Positions 23,791 to 30,350 of a stretch of DNA of 64,000 bases are shown in pieces (the stretch's first letter is position 1; every line of letters begins with the position of its first letter). The stretch comes from Candidatus Woesearchaeota archaeon (lineage in GTDB: Archaea; Nanobdellota; Nanobdellia; Woesearchaeales; UBA10216). Location: the NCBI GenBank assembly GCA_016184345.1, contig JACPCV010000003.1, positions 124,001-188,000 of the forward strand, written 5' to 3'. The notes beneath the pieces are model-generated. The model worked only from the letters and a program-made list of their open reading frames with translations. It was not told where the DNA came from and did no database searches. The position numbers and the translations under genes were made by a program.

Positions 23791-24462
23791 ATGAAACTCA
23801 CGAAGGAAGATTTTGACAAATGTTTCAGCTCTGGCAAGCTGCGGATAGCCGTTGTTGGCATGTCCAACGTCGGCAAAACAAGGAGGGCAAAGAGCCTCAT
23901 TGCCGACAAGTCACTCAACTTCTCATGGGTCTGCTGTGACGACCTTGTTGAGGCAAAGCTTAAGCCGTTCCTTGAAGGCAAGGGCTTTAAGAGCGTTAAT
24001 GGCGTTGCTGCCTGGATGGGGCAGCCCTATGAAGAAAGGTACTCTGAAACGCAGCGGCTTTTCCTGAAGTTTGAGGAGGAGGCAATGGCAGGGATAGATT
24101 ATTGCGCCCCTAAAAACCTGCTCATTGACACCACTGGCAGCGTGATTTACCTTTCTGCTTCTGCATTGCAGCTGTTGAAGGAAAAAACGCTTGTAATCTA
24201 TCTGGAAGCTACAGAGGATATCAAAAAGCTGCTGTTTGAGCGCTATATGTCTAATCCAAAGCCGGTTGTCTGGGGCGGCAGCTTCAGCTGCAATAAAAAC
24301 GAGGCGAACATGGACGCTTTGAAAAGGTGTTACCCGCAACTGCTGCAATACCGCGCAGCCAGATATGCTGAACTGGCAGATGTTACAATTCCCCATTATG
24401 CCCTTCGCGACACCACCGGAAAACAGTTCCTTGAAGAGGTCAGGAAGCGGCTTCCCCAGTAA
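23791..24462 (+). CDS. P-loop kinase-like protein
   Basis: 223 residues beginning 14 bases after the tRNA-Gly. The Walker A motif is GMSNVGKT (about residues 23-30). The following layout (short strand, CCDDLVEAKL, then LLIDTTGSVIYLSASALQLLK and TLVIYLEATEDIKK) resembles shikimate-kinase/gluconate-kinase-like small-molecule kinases. A central DTTGS stands where substrate-binding residues usually are. The substrate is unknown. The longer ORF reads through the tRNA gene and is not used. Confidence 0.68.
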   Translation: MKLTKEDFDKCFSSGKLRIAVVGMSNVGKTRRAKSLIADKSLNFSWVCCDDLVEAKLKPFLEGKGFKSVNGVAAWMGQPYEERYSETQRLFLKFEEEAMAGIDYCAPKNLLIDTTGSVIYLSASALQLLKEKTLVIYLEATEDIKKLLFERYMSNPKPVVWGGSFSCNKNEANMDALKRCYPQLLQYRAARYAELADVTIPHYALRDTTGKQFLEEVRKRLPQ

Positions 24463-24494
24463 CATTTTTAACCGCCTGTTTTTCCCATCTTCCT

Positions 24495-25217
24495 ATGTTG
24501 AATGTAAAGCAGTTGCCTGCAAAAATTGAAAGCATAAAAGCATATTCGGACAAACTCAGGGTATTCCGCTTGCGGCTGTCCCGGAATGATGGCTTTTCGT
24601 TCGTGCCGGGCCAGTTTGTCATGCTTTCCCTGCCTGGCCTTGTTGACAGCAACGGTAGGAAGATAGCGAAGGCTTACTCAATAGCTTCCTCCCCAAGCGA
24701 GCAGGATGTTATTGATCTCTGTATTGTGAACTACCCGAATGGCGTTTTGTCCACACCCCTATTCAAGCTTAATGTTGGCGATGAGGTGATAATCACTGGC
24801 CCTTACGGCATGTTCCAGCTCAAGAAGCCGGTAGGGAATGGCACTGTTTTTATTGCAGGAGGCACGGGTCTCGCTCCTCTTATTGGCATGCTTAGATCGC
24901 TTTATGCCGAAGGCTACAAGGAAAAGTTGTGGCTTTTTTACAGCGTTAGCGAGCCAAAGCTGTTCATGTTCAGGGAAGAGCTCCTCAGATATAGCAAAAA
25001 CAAAGGCCTGAAGCTGGTTGTTTCAACAAGCAACCCCGACAGCAGCTGGAGTTTTGAGAAGGGCAGGGTTACCAGCACGCTTCCCAAATTCGCTTCAGAA
25101 ATCAGCAGGGAAGTGCAGTTCTACCTCTGCGGCCCTCCCGAAATGGTAACTGACATAATCAAGGTGCTTGAGCAGCTCGGCTTCAAAAAGGAAAACATTC
25201 ACAAGGAGCAATGGTAA
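24495..25217 (+). CDS. FAD/NAD(P)-binding oxidoreductase (ferredoxin reductase-like)
   Basis: 240-residue flavoprotein of the ferredoxin-NADP reductase fold. The FAD part has FVPGQFVMLSLPG and KAYSIASSP (the RxYS-like flavin motif with Lys-Ala-Tyr-Ser); the NAD(P) part has IAGGTGLAPLIGMLR and FYLCGPPEMV. No iron-sulfur Cys cluster is present at the C-terminus, unlike PyrK or hydrogenase gamma subunits. It probably passes electrons between NAD(P)H and a ferredoxin, for which two candidates are encoded nearby (25938 and 35627). Confidence 0.85.
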   Translation: MLNVKQLPAKIESIKAYSDKLRVFRLRLSRNDGFSFVPGQFVMLSLPGLVDSNGRKIAKAYSIASSPSEQDVIDLCIVNYPNGVLSTPLFKLNVGDEVIITGPYGMFQLKKPVGNGTVFIAGGTGLAPLIGMLRSLYAEGYKEKLWLFYSVSEPKLFMFREELLRYSKNKGLKLVVSTSNPDSSWSFEKGRVTSTLPKFASEISREVQFYLCGPPEMVTDIIKVLEQLGFKKENIHKEQW

Positions 25218-25862
25218 TTAAAGCCGCTTCGTAACGCCGTTCTTCGGGCAAATCTTGTTCAGGACGCACTTGCTGCAAAATGGAACAGGTGCCCTGCAAA
25301 CAGCCCTTCCGTGTTCAATTACCTTGTATGTGTAAGTATTCCAGAACTTTCTTGGGATTATCTTCATAAGGTCTTGCTCTATCTTGTTTGGGTCTGTGTT
25401 TTTGGTAAGCCCAAGCCTGTAATTGACTCTTCTCATGTGGGTGTCAACTGCTATGCCTTCAACTTTCCCGTATGCGTTGCTTAGCACTATGTTTGCTGTT
25501 TTCCTTGCAACTCCAGGCAGCTTAAGGAGATTTTCCATGGTGTCCGGGACTTTTCTGTTGAATTCCTTGGCAATAATCCTGGCCGAACCAATTATGTTCT
25601 TTGCCTTGTTCCTGTAAAATCCTGTTGGCCTTATCTCCTGCTCAAACGTTTTCAGGTCGGCTCTTGCGAAATCCGCGGCTGTTTTGTACTTCCTGAATAG
25701 TTCGGCAGTCACAATGTTGACCCTTTTGTCAGTGCACTGGGCTGAAAGGATTACGGCAACGAGAAGCTGCACAGGATTGGAGAAGTTCAGTGATATTCTG
25801 GCTTTCGGGTATTCTTTTCTCAGAAGCTCTATCACTTGTTTAGCTTTGGCAGCAGCAACCAT
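25218..25862 (-). CDS. nth: Endonuclease III
   Basis: 214-residue base excision repair enzyme (DNA glycosylase/AP lyase for oxidised pyrimidines). The helix-hairpin-helix LLKLPGVARKTANIVL contains the catalytic Lys, the Asp follows in AVDTHMRRV, and the C-terminal [4Fe-4S] ligands have the exact C-x6-C-x2-C-x5-C spacing (CRAPVPFCSKCVLNKIC). Its stop abuts that of the convergent oxidoreductase gene. Confidence 0.96.
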   Translation of the reverse strand: MVAAAKAKQVIELLRKEYPKARISLNFSNPVQLLVAVILSAQCTDKRVNIVTAELFRKYKTAADFARADLKTFEQEIRPTGFYRNKAKNIIGSARIIAKEFNRKVPDTMENLLKLPGVARKTANIVLSNAYGKVEGIAVDTHMRRVNYRLGLTKNTDPNKIEQDLMKIIPRKFWNTYTYKVIEHGRAVCRAPVPFCSKCVLNKICPKNGVTKRL

Positions 25863-25937
25863 GCGTCAGGATGCACTTTTTTGCCCTTATTAATCTTGTG
25901 GCAAAGATTTAAGAAACCGCAGCCATTTGCTATTGCC

Positions 25938-26525
25938 GTGGCAGAAGAACATTACGAAGTCAGGGTTGACAGGAAGAAGTGCATTGGCGCTGGCTTTTGC
26001 GAGAAGCTCATGCCCCAGCTGTTCAAGGTAGACGAGGCAGGCAAAGCCACGCTTAAGGGCGTCGTTGCTGTCAACGGCAATACTGTTTCTCTTTCGGTTG
26101 GCGAGGGGGGCTTAAAAGACAGCGTCATGGCAGCCAAGGTATGCCCCACCTATGCCATCGCAGTTACCAACAGGGCAACAGGAAAGAATGTTCTTGACAT
26201 TGAGCCTGAAAAGCACATTGAAGTCCGGAACATAAAAGCCCATTACGACAGCATGAATGAATGGTCTATGGACCCTCTTGGCTTCTTTACAATAAAGCCA
26301 TTTCCAGATGAGGGCGTCATTAGAGTCCGCCATTACAACGCGAAGCACCAGCTTACCGCCCTGATTGAGGGCAAAAACGCTGAGGAAATCTACGTTACAA
26401 TCTGCCGCGAGGGGCTTATCTCAATTCTTTCGCACGCAGCTTACCTCGGCAGCGAACTGCAAAAAGCCGAAATTGCCATGAAGAAGCGGCTGAATTATGT
26501 GCAGGACGACCCTTTAAGCCTGTAA
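25938..26525 (+). CDS. Ferredoxin fused to a DUF4346 domain
   Basis: 195 residues. The N-terminal 75 form a single-cluster ferredoxin with CIGAGFC and VCPTYAI (only three Cys in the usual places, C-x5-C and a distal CP). From about residue 100 it is DUF4346: WSMDPLGFFTIKPF, RVRHYNAKHQLTALIEGKNAEEIY and LISILSHAAYLGSELQKAEIAMKK. DUF4346 domains occur in methanogens beside or fused to pterin/tetrahydromethanopterin enzymes, so a folate/pterin redox link is possible. Start: GTG at 25938, about 28 bases after ATTTAAGA (25906-25913). The longer ORF covers the divergent nth promoter. Confidence 0.75.
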   Translation: MAEEHYEVRVDRKKCIGAGFCEKLMPQLFKVDEAGKATLKGVVAVNGNTVSLSVGEGGLKDSVMAAKVCPTYAIAVTNRATGKNVLDIEPEKHIEVRNIKAHYDSMNEWSMDPLGFFTIKPFPDEGVIRVRHYNAKHQLTALIEGKNAEEIYVTICREGLISILSHAAYLGSELQKAEIAMKKRLNYVQDDPLSL

Positions 26526-26562
26526 CAAATTTTATATAGCAGCGACAGGGAAAGCTCTTCCC

Positions 26563-27123
26563 ATGGCGTTTGAAAAATCAGGTAACTACAAGGTATTTCT
26601 GCTTTCAAATTCAGCCCTATCTTTTGCACTTGGCTTGTTCGTGCCATTCTGGATAATATTCCTTCAGGATTTTGGGGGCTCTATCCAGCAGTTCGGGTTT
26701 TCCATAGGGCTTATGGTTCTTGCGCAGTCAGTCACATCCTATTTTGCAGGAAAATATTCTGACAAGCTGGGGAGAAAGCTGTTTTTGATAATTGGGGGAT
26801 TAATGCTGGCGGCAGTAACACTTGCTTATACGCTGATTACGTCAATAGCACAGTTATACTTCTTGCAGATTGTGAATGGGATTACAGTTGCCATGCAAAC
26901 CACCATGGAAACAACTTTTTTGGGCGATATCACAAAAAAAGTATCTAGGGGTGCTGACATCGGCAAATACCACGCTATTGTGGGGATTATGGCAGCACTG
27001 GCTATGATGGGCGGCGGCTATATTGTGGGGCAGTCAGGTTATAAAACAATTTTTTACGTGACTGCAGCCATTATCCTTATTTCAACGCTTCTTCTGTTTG
27101 GCATTAAAGAAAAAAGGTTCTGA
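26563..27123 (+). CDS. Half-size major facilitator superfamily protein
   Basis: 186 residues with six hydrophobic segments, matching only the N-terminal half of a 12-helix MFS transporter. Motif A of the loop between helices 2 and 3 is clear: GKYSDKLGRKLF. The protein ends right after helix 6 with a short basic tail (GIKEKRF), where the central loop of a full transporter would begin, and the convergent ldh gene follows after 4 bases, so no second half is present. TTTTATATA (26529-26537) is about 28 bases upstream. It may form a homodimer, or be a decayed transporter. Confidence 0.75.
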   Translation: MAFEKSGNYKVFLLSNSALSFALGLFVPFWIIFLQDFGGSIQQFGFSIGLMVLAQSVTSYFAGKYSDKLGRKLFLIIGGLMLAAVTLAYTLITSIAQLYFLQIVNGITVAMQTTMETTFLGDITKKVSRGADIGKYHAIVGIMAALAMMGGGYIVGQSGYKTIFYVTAAIILISTLLLFGIKEKRF

Positions 27124-27127
27124 CCAC

Positions 27128-28051
27128 TCATTTCTTTGCTTTTCTGATAGAATCTTTCAGCACCTTTGCAGATTTTCGCAGCAATGCCTGCTCCTGCCTA
27201 TTTAGCGTAAGTTTGATTTGCCTTGCCGCTCCCTTACTGTTTATCACGCAGGGTATGCTCAGGCAGGTGTTATTGACGCCGTAGTACCTTTTCACCAGTG
27301 TTGACACCGGGAAAACATCGTTCCTGTCTGACAGTATTGCCCTTACTATCTGGCATATCGCGAGGCCTATTGCGTAGTAGGTTGCCCCTTTCTTTGATAT
27401 TACCTCATAAGCAGACTCTTTTGTTTTTTTGAAGACTTCCTGCAGCAGCTTTGCATTGTATTCTGGGAATTCCCTTAGCGGCTTGCCAGAGATGTTTGCC
27501 GCGCTCCAGACAGGGAATTCTGTATCTCCATGCTCGCCAAGTATGAATGCGTGTATGTGTGCTGGGCTGACTTTGAAATGCTGGCTGAGCCAGTACCTTA
27601 GCCGCGCCGTGTCAAGAAGCGTGCCTGAGCCGATGACCCTTTCCTTCGGAAAGTGCGAGTATTTTAATGCAAGGTAAGTAAGGGCATCAACAGGGTTTGC
27701 CACTATGAGCAGTATGCAGTCAGGGTTGTTCTTTGCTATCTTTGGGATTATCTGCCTGAATATTGCTGCATTCTTGCCAATGAGGTCAAGCCTTGTTTCC
27801 CCTTTCTGCTGGTGGGCTCCTGCGCATACCACCACCACATCTGCCCCTTTGCACAGTTTGTAGTCGTTTCCAAAGGTAATTTTTGACGTGCTTACGAACT
27901 GCAGCCCATGCTTGAGGTCAAGGGCCTCTCCCTCGGCTTTTTGCCTGTTCACGTCTATCAGGGCTATTTCGCTTGCAATGCCTTCAATCATCAGCGCATA
28001 GGCTGCTGTTGCCCCAACATACCCCGCGCCTACAATCGCAACCTTTGACAT
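27128..28051 (-). CDS. ldh: L-lactate dehydrogenase
   Basis: 307-residue lactate/malate dehydrogenase family enzyme. NAD-binding VAIVGAGYVGATAAY, the substrate loop CAGAHQQKGETRLDL, IGSGTLLDTARLR and the catalytic His in FILGEHGDTEFPVWS. Gln in the loop (HQQKGETR) at the position that separates lactate (Gln) from malate (Arg) dehydrogenases points to lactate/pyruvate. With gap and pgk in the window this fits a fermentative metabolism. The gene follows dut after 3 bases on the same strand. Confidence 0.9.
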   Translation of the reverse strand: MSKVAIVGAGYVGATAAYALMIEGIASEIALIDVNRQKAEGEALDLKHGLQFVSTSKITFGNDYKLCKGADVVVVCAGAHQQKGETRLDLIGKNAAIFRQIIPKIAKNNPDCILLIVANPVDALTYLALKYSHFPKERVIGSGTLLDTARLRYWLSQHFKVSPAHIHAFILGEHGDTEFPVWSAANISGKPLREFPEYNAKLLQEVFKKTKESAYEVISKKGATYYAIGLAICQIVRAILSDRNDVFPVSTLVKRYYGVNNTCLSIPCVINSKGAARQIKLTLNRQEQALLRKSAKVLKDSIRKAKK

Positions 28052-28054
28052 TTT

Positions 28055-28480
28055 TTACCCTGTAGAGCCAAAGCCGCCCCTTGCCTTTCCCATCTGGTCA
28101 GTTTCGGCCCACTCAAACCTGTCAACTTTCACGAATATGCCCTGCGCTACCCTTTCGCCCTTCTCCACCTTAACAACATGGTCCGTGTTGTTGTAAACCT
28201 GTACCTTTACCTCATCGCCCTCGCCGCAGTAGTCGTTGTCTATGACGCCTATGCCATGGGGCTTAATCAGGCCTTTCTTTCTCGGCGTAGAGCTTCGCAG
28301 CGCCACCAGAAGCATGTAGCCTTGCGGCGTTTCAACTATGATGTTGCCTGGAATCAGCGCTATCTCTCTTGGCTGTATCTCCATGTCCTCCCTTGAGTAG
28401 ATGTCAAACCCCACAGAGCCTGCTGTTTGGTAAACAGGCAGCGGCAGTGACTTGTCTATCCTTTTGATTTTGACTTTCAT
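28055..28480 (-). CDS. dut: dUTP diphosphatase
   Basis: 141-residue trimeric-type dUTPase that removes dUTP and supplies dUMP. All five motifs are visible: AGSVGFDIYS, LRSSTPRKKGL, GVIDNDYCGEGDE, GERVAQGIF and the C-terminal ARGGFGSTG that closes over the active site. It precedes ldh on the same transcript (3 bases apart). Confidence 0.96.
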   Translation of the reverse strand: MKVKIKRIDKSLPLPVYQTAGSVGFDIYSREDMEIQPREIALIPGNIIVETPQGYMLLVALRSSTPRKKGLIKPHGIGVIDNDYCGEGDEVKVQVYNNTDHVVKVEKGERVAQGIFVKVDRFEWAETDQMGKARGGFGSTG

Positions 28481-28513
28481 GGCAGAAAAAGCCGCTGTTG
28501 TATTTTTAAATGT

Positions 28514-29101
28514 TTACCCTTTTTCTGTCTGTGTTCCTTTTATTGAAAATATCCCTTCTACTTTTCTATACAGTTCTTTAGCATTATCCCACCTATTTGT
28601 TTTCCCATCAATGAAATATGAGAATGCAGCAAACATAACCTTTCCCCAGTCCCCTGCCGCCCCCGGAATACCTATATTGTCTAACCCTTCGTAAAATCCA
28701 AATAAGCTGGAAACACCTATTGCCAAAAATGGAAATCGAATAGGTCTGGTGAATGCGAAAAAGTACGTTTCGTAAAAATTTTTCACATTGTCAAATCCTG
28801 TTGAAAACATCTTTATCCTGGGGGTTAGAAGGAAAGGATACACAACCAAGTCAAAAGCAGCATTCACTGCTTCGAATGATGCCATTCTAACGTTTCGCGG
28901 CTCGCTTAACCAATAACCAGCCATACTGAAGCCTGCCATAATGCCCCCGCCAATTATAACTGCCTGTGCTACCTGATACCTGTCAACACCAGTCTTACTT
29001 ATTAGCGAAGCCAACCCATCAACAGCTGTTTTAACTGTCCGGTCAGGCAGCAGTAAAGCATTCCAGGCAATTTCGCCTAGTTTTTTCTCGAGGTTCATCA
29101 C
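28514..29101 (-). CDS. Hypothetical membrane-associated protein
   Basis: 195 residues, no family recognised. Hydrophobic segments near residues 45-65 (VAQAVIIGGGIMAGFSMAGYW), 80-92 and 120-135 suggest two or three membrane passes; the C-terminus is hydrophilic (GKTNRWDNAKELYRKVEG). It lies between nrdR and dut, two nucleotide metabolism genes, on the same strand, but nothing in the sequence ties it to them. Confidence 0.5.
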   Translation of the reverse strand: MMNLEKKLGEIAWNALLLPDRTVKTAVDGLASLISKTGVDRYQVAQAVIIGGGIMAGFSMAGYWLSEPRNVRMASFEAVNAAFDLVVYPFLLTPRIKMFSTGFDNVKNFYETYFFAFTRPIRFPFLAIGVSSLFGFYEGLDNIGIPGAAGDWGKVMFAAFSYFIDGKTNRWDNAKELYRKVEGIFSIKGTQTEKG

Positions 29102-29129
29102 TAAAAAGAAAAACTTATTCTTTAAAAAT

Positions 29130-29576
29130 TTACTTCTTAATGAGCTTCTTCAGCTCCTTTTCAAAGCTTGCGAGGTCTGCGAACTCCCGGTAGACCGAGG
29201 CAAACCGTATGTAGGCGACCTTGTCCAGCTTCTTGAGCTTCCGCATTACAAGCTCTCCAATGTGGCTGCTGCTGACTTCTTTTTTCTCTTCATTGCGAAG
29301 CTCAGCCTCTATCTCGTCAACAGCACCGTCTATCTTTTCCTGCGGTATTGGCCTTTTTTCGCAGGCCTTTGTCATTCCGCTTCTGAGCTTCTCGCGGTTG
29401 AACGGCTCCCTCCTTCCATCTTTCTTTACAACAACGAGGTCAAACGGCTCTATCCTTTCATAAGTCGTGAACCTTTTGCCGCAGCGCAGGCACTCCCTCC
29501 TCCTTCTGGTTGCTTCATTTGCCTCACGCTTGTCAACCACCTTATGGTCTTCATTGTCGCAGTAGGGGCAGTTCAT
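29130..29576 (-). CDS. nrdR: Transcriptional repressor NrdR
   Basis: 148-residue ribonucleotide-reductase repressor. The N-terminal zinc ribbon CPYC...[12 protein letters not shown] is followed by an ATP-cone ([20 protein letters not shown] ...), the nucleotide sensor. It binds NrdR boxes; two candidates lie at the nrdJ promoter upstream in this operon (33452-33500). The gene start is disrupted by a Family B repeat. An exact 12-bp duplicate of its first codons lies at 29615-29626 and opens a 17-codon frame whose TGA overlaps this ATG, so translation may be coupled. Confidence 0.95.
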   Translation of the reverse strand: MNCPYCDNEDHKVVDKREANEATRRRRECLRCGKRFTTYERIEPFDLVVVKKDGRREPFNREKLRSGMTKACEKRPIPQEKIDGAVDEIEAELRNEEKKEVSSSHIGELVMRKLKKLDKVAYIRFASVYREFADLASFEKELKKLIKK

Positions 29577-29626
29577 GTTCGTTTTTTGATTGACCTTTTT
29601 CTTAAAAAGGTTATGGGGCAGTTCAT
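29565..29626 (-). repeat. Family B repeat with exact 12-bp flanking duplication at nrdR
   Basis: The hairpin-plus-tail unit occupies 29580-29612 (minus strand AACCTTTTTAAGAAAAAGGT, then CAATCAAAAAACG). It is flanked by the exact direct repeat GGGGCAGTTCAT at 29565-29576 and 29615-29626, the reverse complement of the first four nrdR codons. Removing the unit and one copy restores an nrdR ATG overlapping the upstream TGA by ATGA. Confidence 0.82.
29573..29626 (-). other. Upstream ORF made by the repeat insertion at nrdR
   Basis: Begins with the duplicated nrdR start (MNCP) at 29626, whose ATG overlaps the TGA of the adenosyltransferase gene. It reads through the repeat as [13 protein letters not shown] and stops at a TGA overlapping the true nrdR ATG (ATGA). 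It could pass ribosomes from one gene to the next and so keep nrdR expressed. Confidence 0.55.
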
Positions 29627-30222
29627 TTTTTCAGGGGTTCCTGGCAGCAGCTGGAATTGCTAACCAAATCAGCTTTACTTTTGTTCCAGAACTCATACTT
29701 CGGGTTTTCCTCAGCAACATCGTTGAGCTTGTTCTCCAACCTTGCCATGATGTGGAACAGGGATGACAGCCGATTTGCGTATTTCAGCAGCAGCGGATTA
29801 ACGTTTGAAGCGTTTGCCAGTTTCACAAGCTGCCTCTCTGCCCTTCTTGTGACAGTCCTTGCCAAATGCATCAGCGCAGCTTCCTTGCTGCCTCCTGGGA
29901 GCACGAATGACTTTTGCGGCTCAATGTATTTCTCGGCTTCTGCTATAATGCTTTCAACTCGCTTTACATGCCGTTCTGTTATGTGCGGCATGTTCTGGGC
30001 TGCTGCCGCGAGCTCTGCGCAGGCAGTGTGCAGGTCATCCTGAACTGACTTCAGTGCTTTTATCACTTCAGCAGAATCAGAGAATGCTATAACAACCCCT
30101 ACTGTTGCGTTTAGTTCATCAAGGCTTCCAAGCGCCTCTATTCTTGCGTCGTCCTTGTTTATGCCGCACCTTCCGATGATTGATGTTGTCCCGCTGTCCC
30201 CTATGCCTGTGTAGTGCGCCAT
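29623..30222 (-). CDS. Cob(I)alamin adenosyltransferase, PduO type
   Basis: 199-residue enzyme making adenosylcobalamin, the cofactor of the class II ribonucleotide reductase encoded upstream. The N-terminal [13 protein letters not shown] and [14 protein letters not shown], and the C-terminal [14 protein letters not shown]...[15 protein letters not shown], are PduO hallmarks. The ATG at 30222 gives the family N-terminus and follows the small zinc-ribbon gene by 10 bases; the longer ORF overlaps that gene in another frame. The C-terminal tail ([17 protein letters not shown]) is not conserved. Co-transcription with nrdJ supports the assignment. Confidence 0.9.
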   Translation of the reverse strand: MAHYTGIGDSGTTSIIGRCGINKDDARIEALGSLDELNATVGVVIAFSDSAEVIKALKSVQDDLHTACAELAAAAQNMPHITERHVKRVESIIAEAEKYIEPQKSFVLPGGSKEAALMHLARTVTRRAERQLVKLANASNVNPLLLKYANRLSSLFHIMARLENKLNDVAEENPKYEFWNKSKADLVSNSSCCQEPLKK

Positions 30223-30232
30223 TTTGAAACGG

Positions 30233-30349
30233 TTACAAACAGATTCCCCACCCGCATTCTTCATCCTTGCAGGTGTAGCAGGTTCCTTCTGTTTTGGTTT
30301 CTTTTTCAACAGGCCCGCCGCAGCTTGGGCACTTTGTGAATTCTTTCAT
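30233..30349 (-). CDS. Tiny zinc-ribbon protein in the nrdJ operon
   Basis: 38 codons starting 1 base after the nrdJ stop. Six cysteines in the pattern CPSCGG ... CYTC ... CGWGIC. The layout copies the C-terminal zinc ribbon of NrdJ itself (CPSCKKKTLKIENGCHACLN and CGFSKC), so it looks like a freed second copy of that domain. In class II reductases the C-terminal Cys pair passes electrons to the active site; a separate ribbon might serve as a carrier, but this is inference. Tight spacing on both sides supports a real gene. Confidence 0.65.
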   Translation of the reverse strand: MKEFTKCPSCGGPVEKETKTEGTCYTCKDEECGWGICL

Positions 30350-30350
30350 T

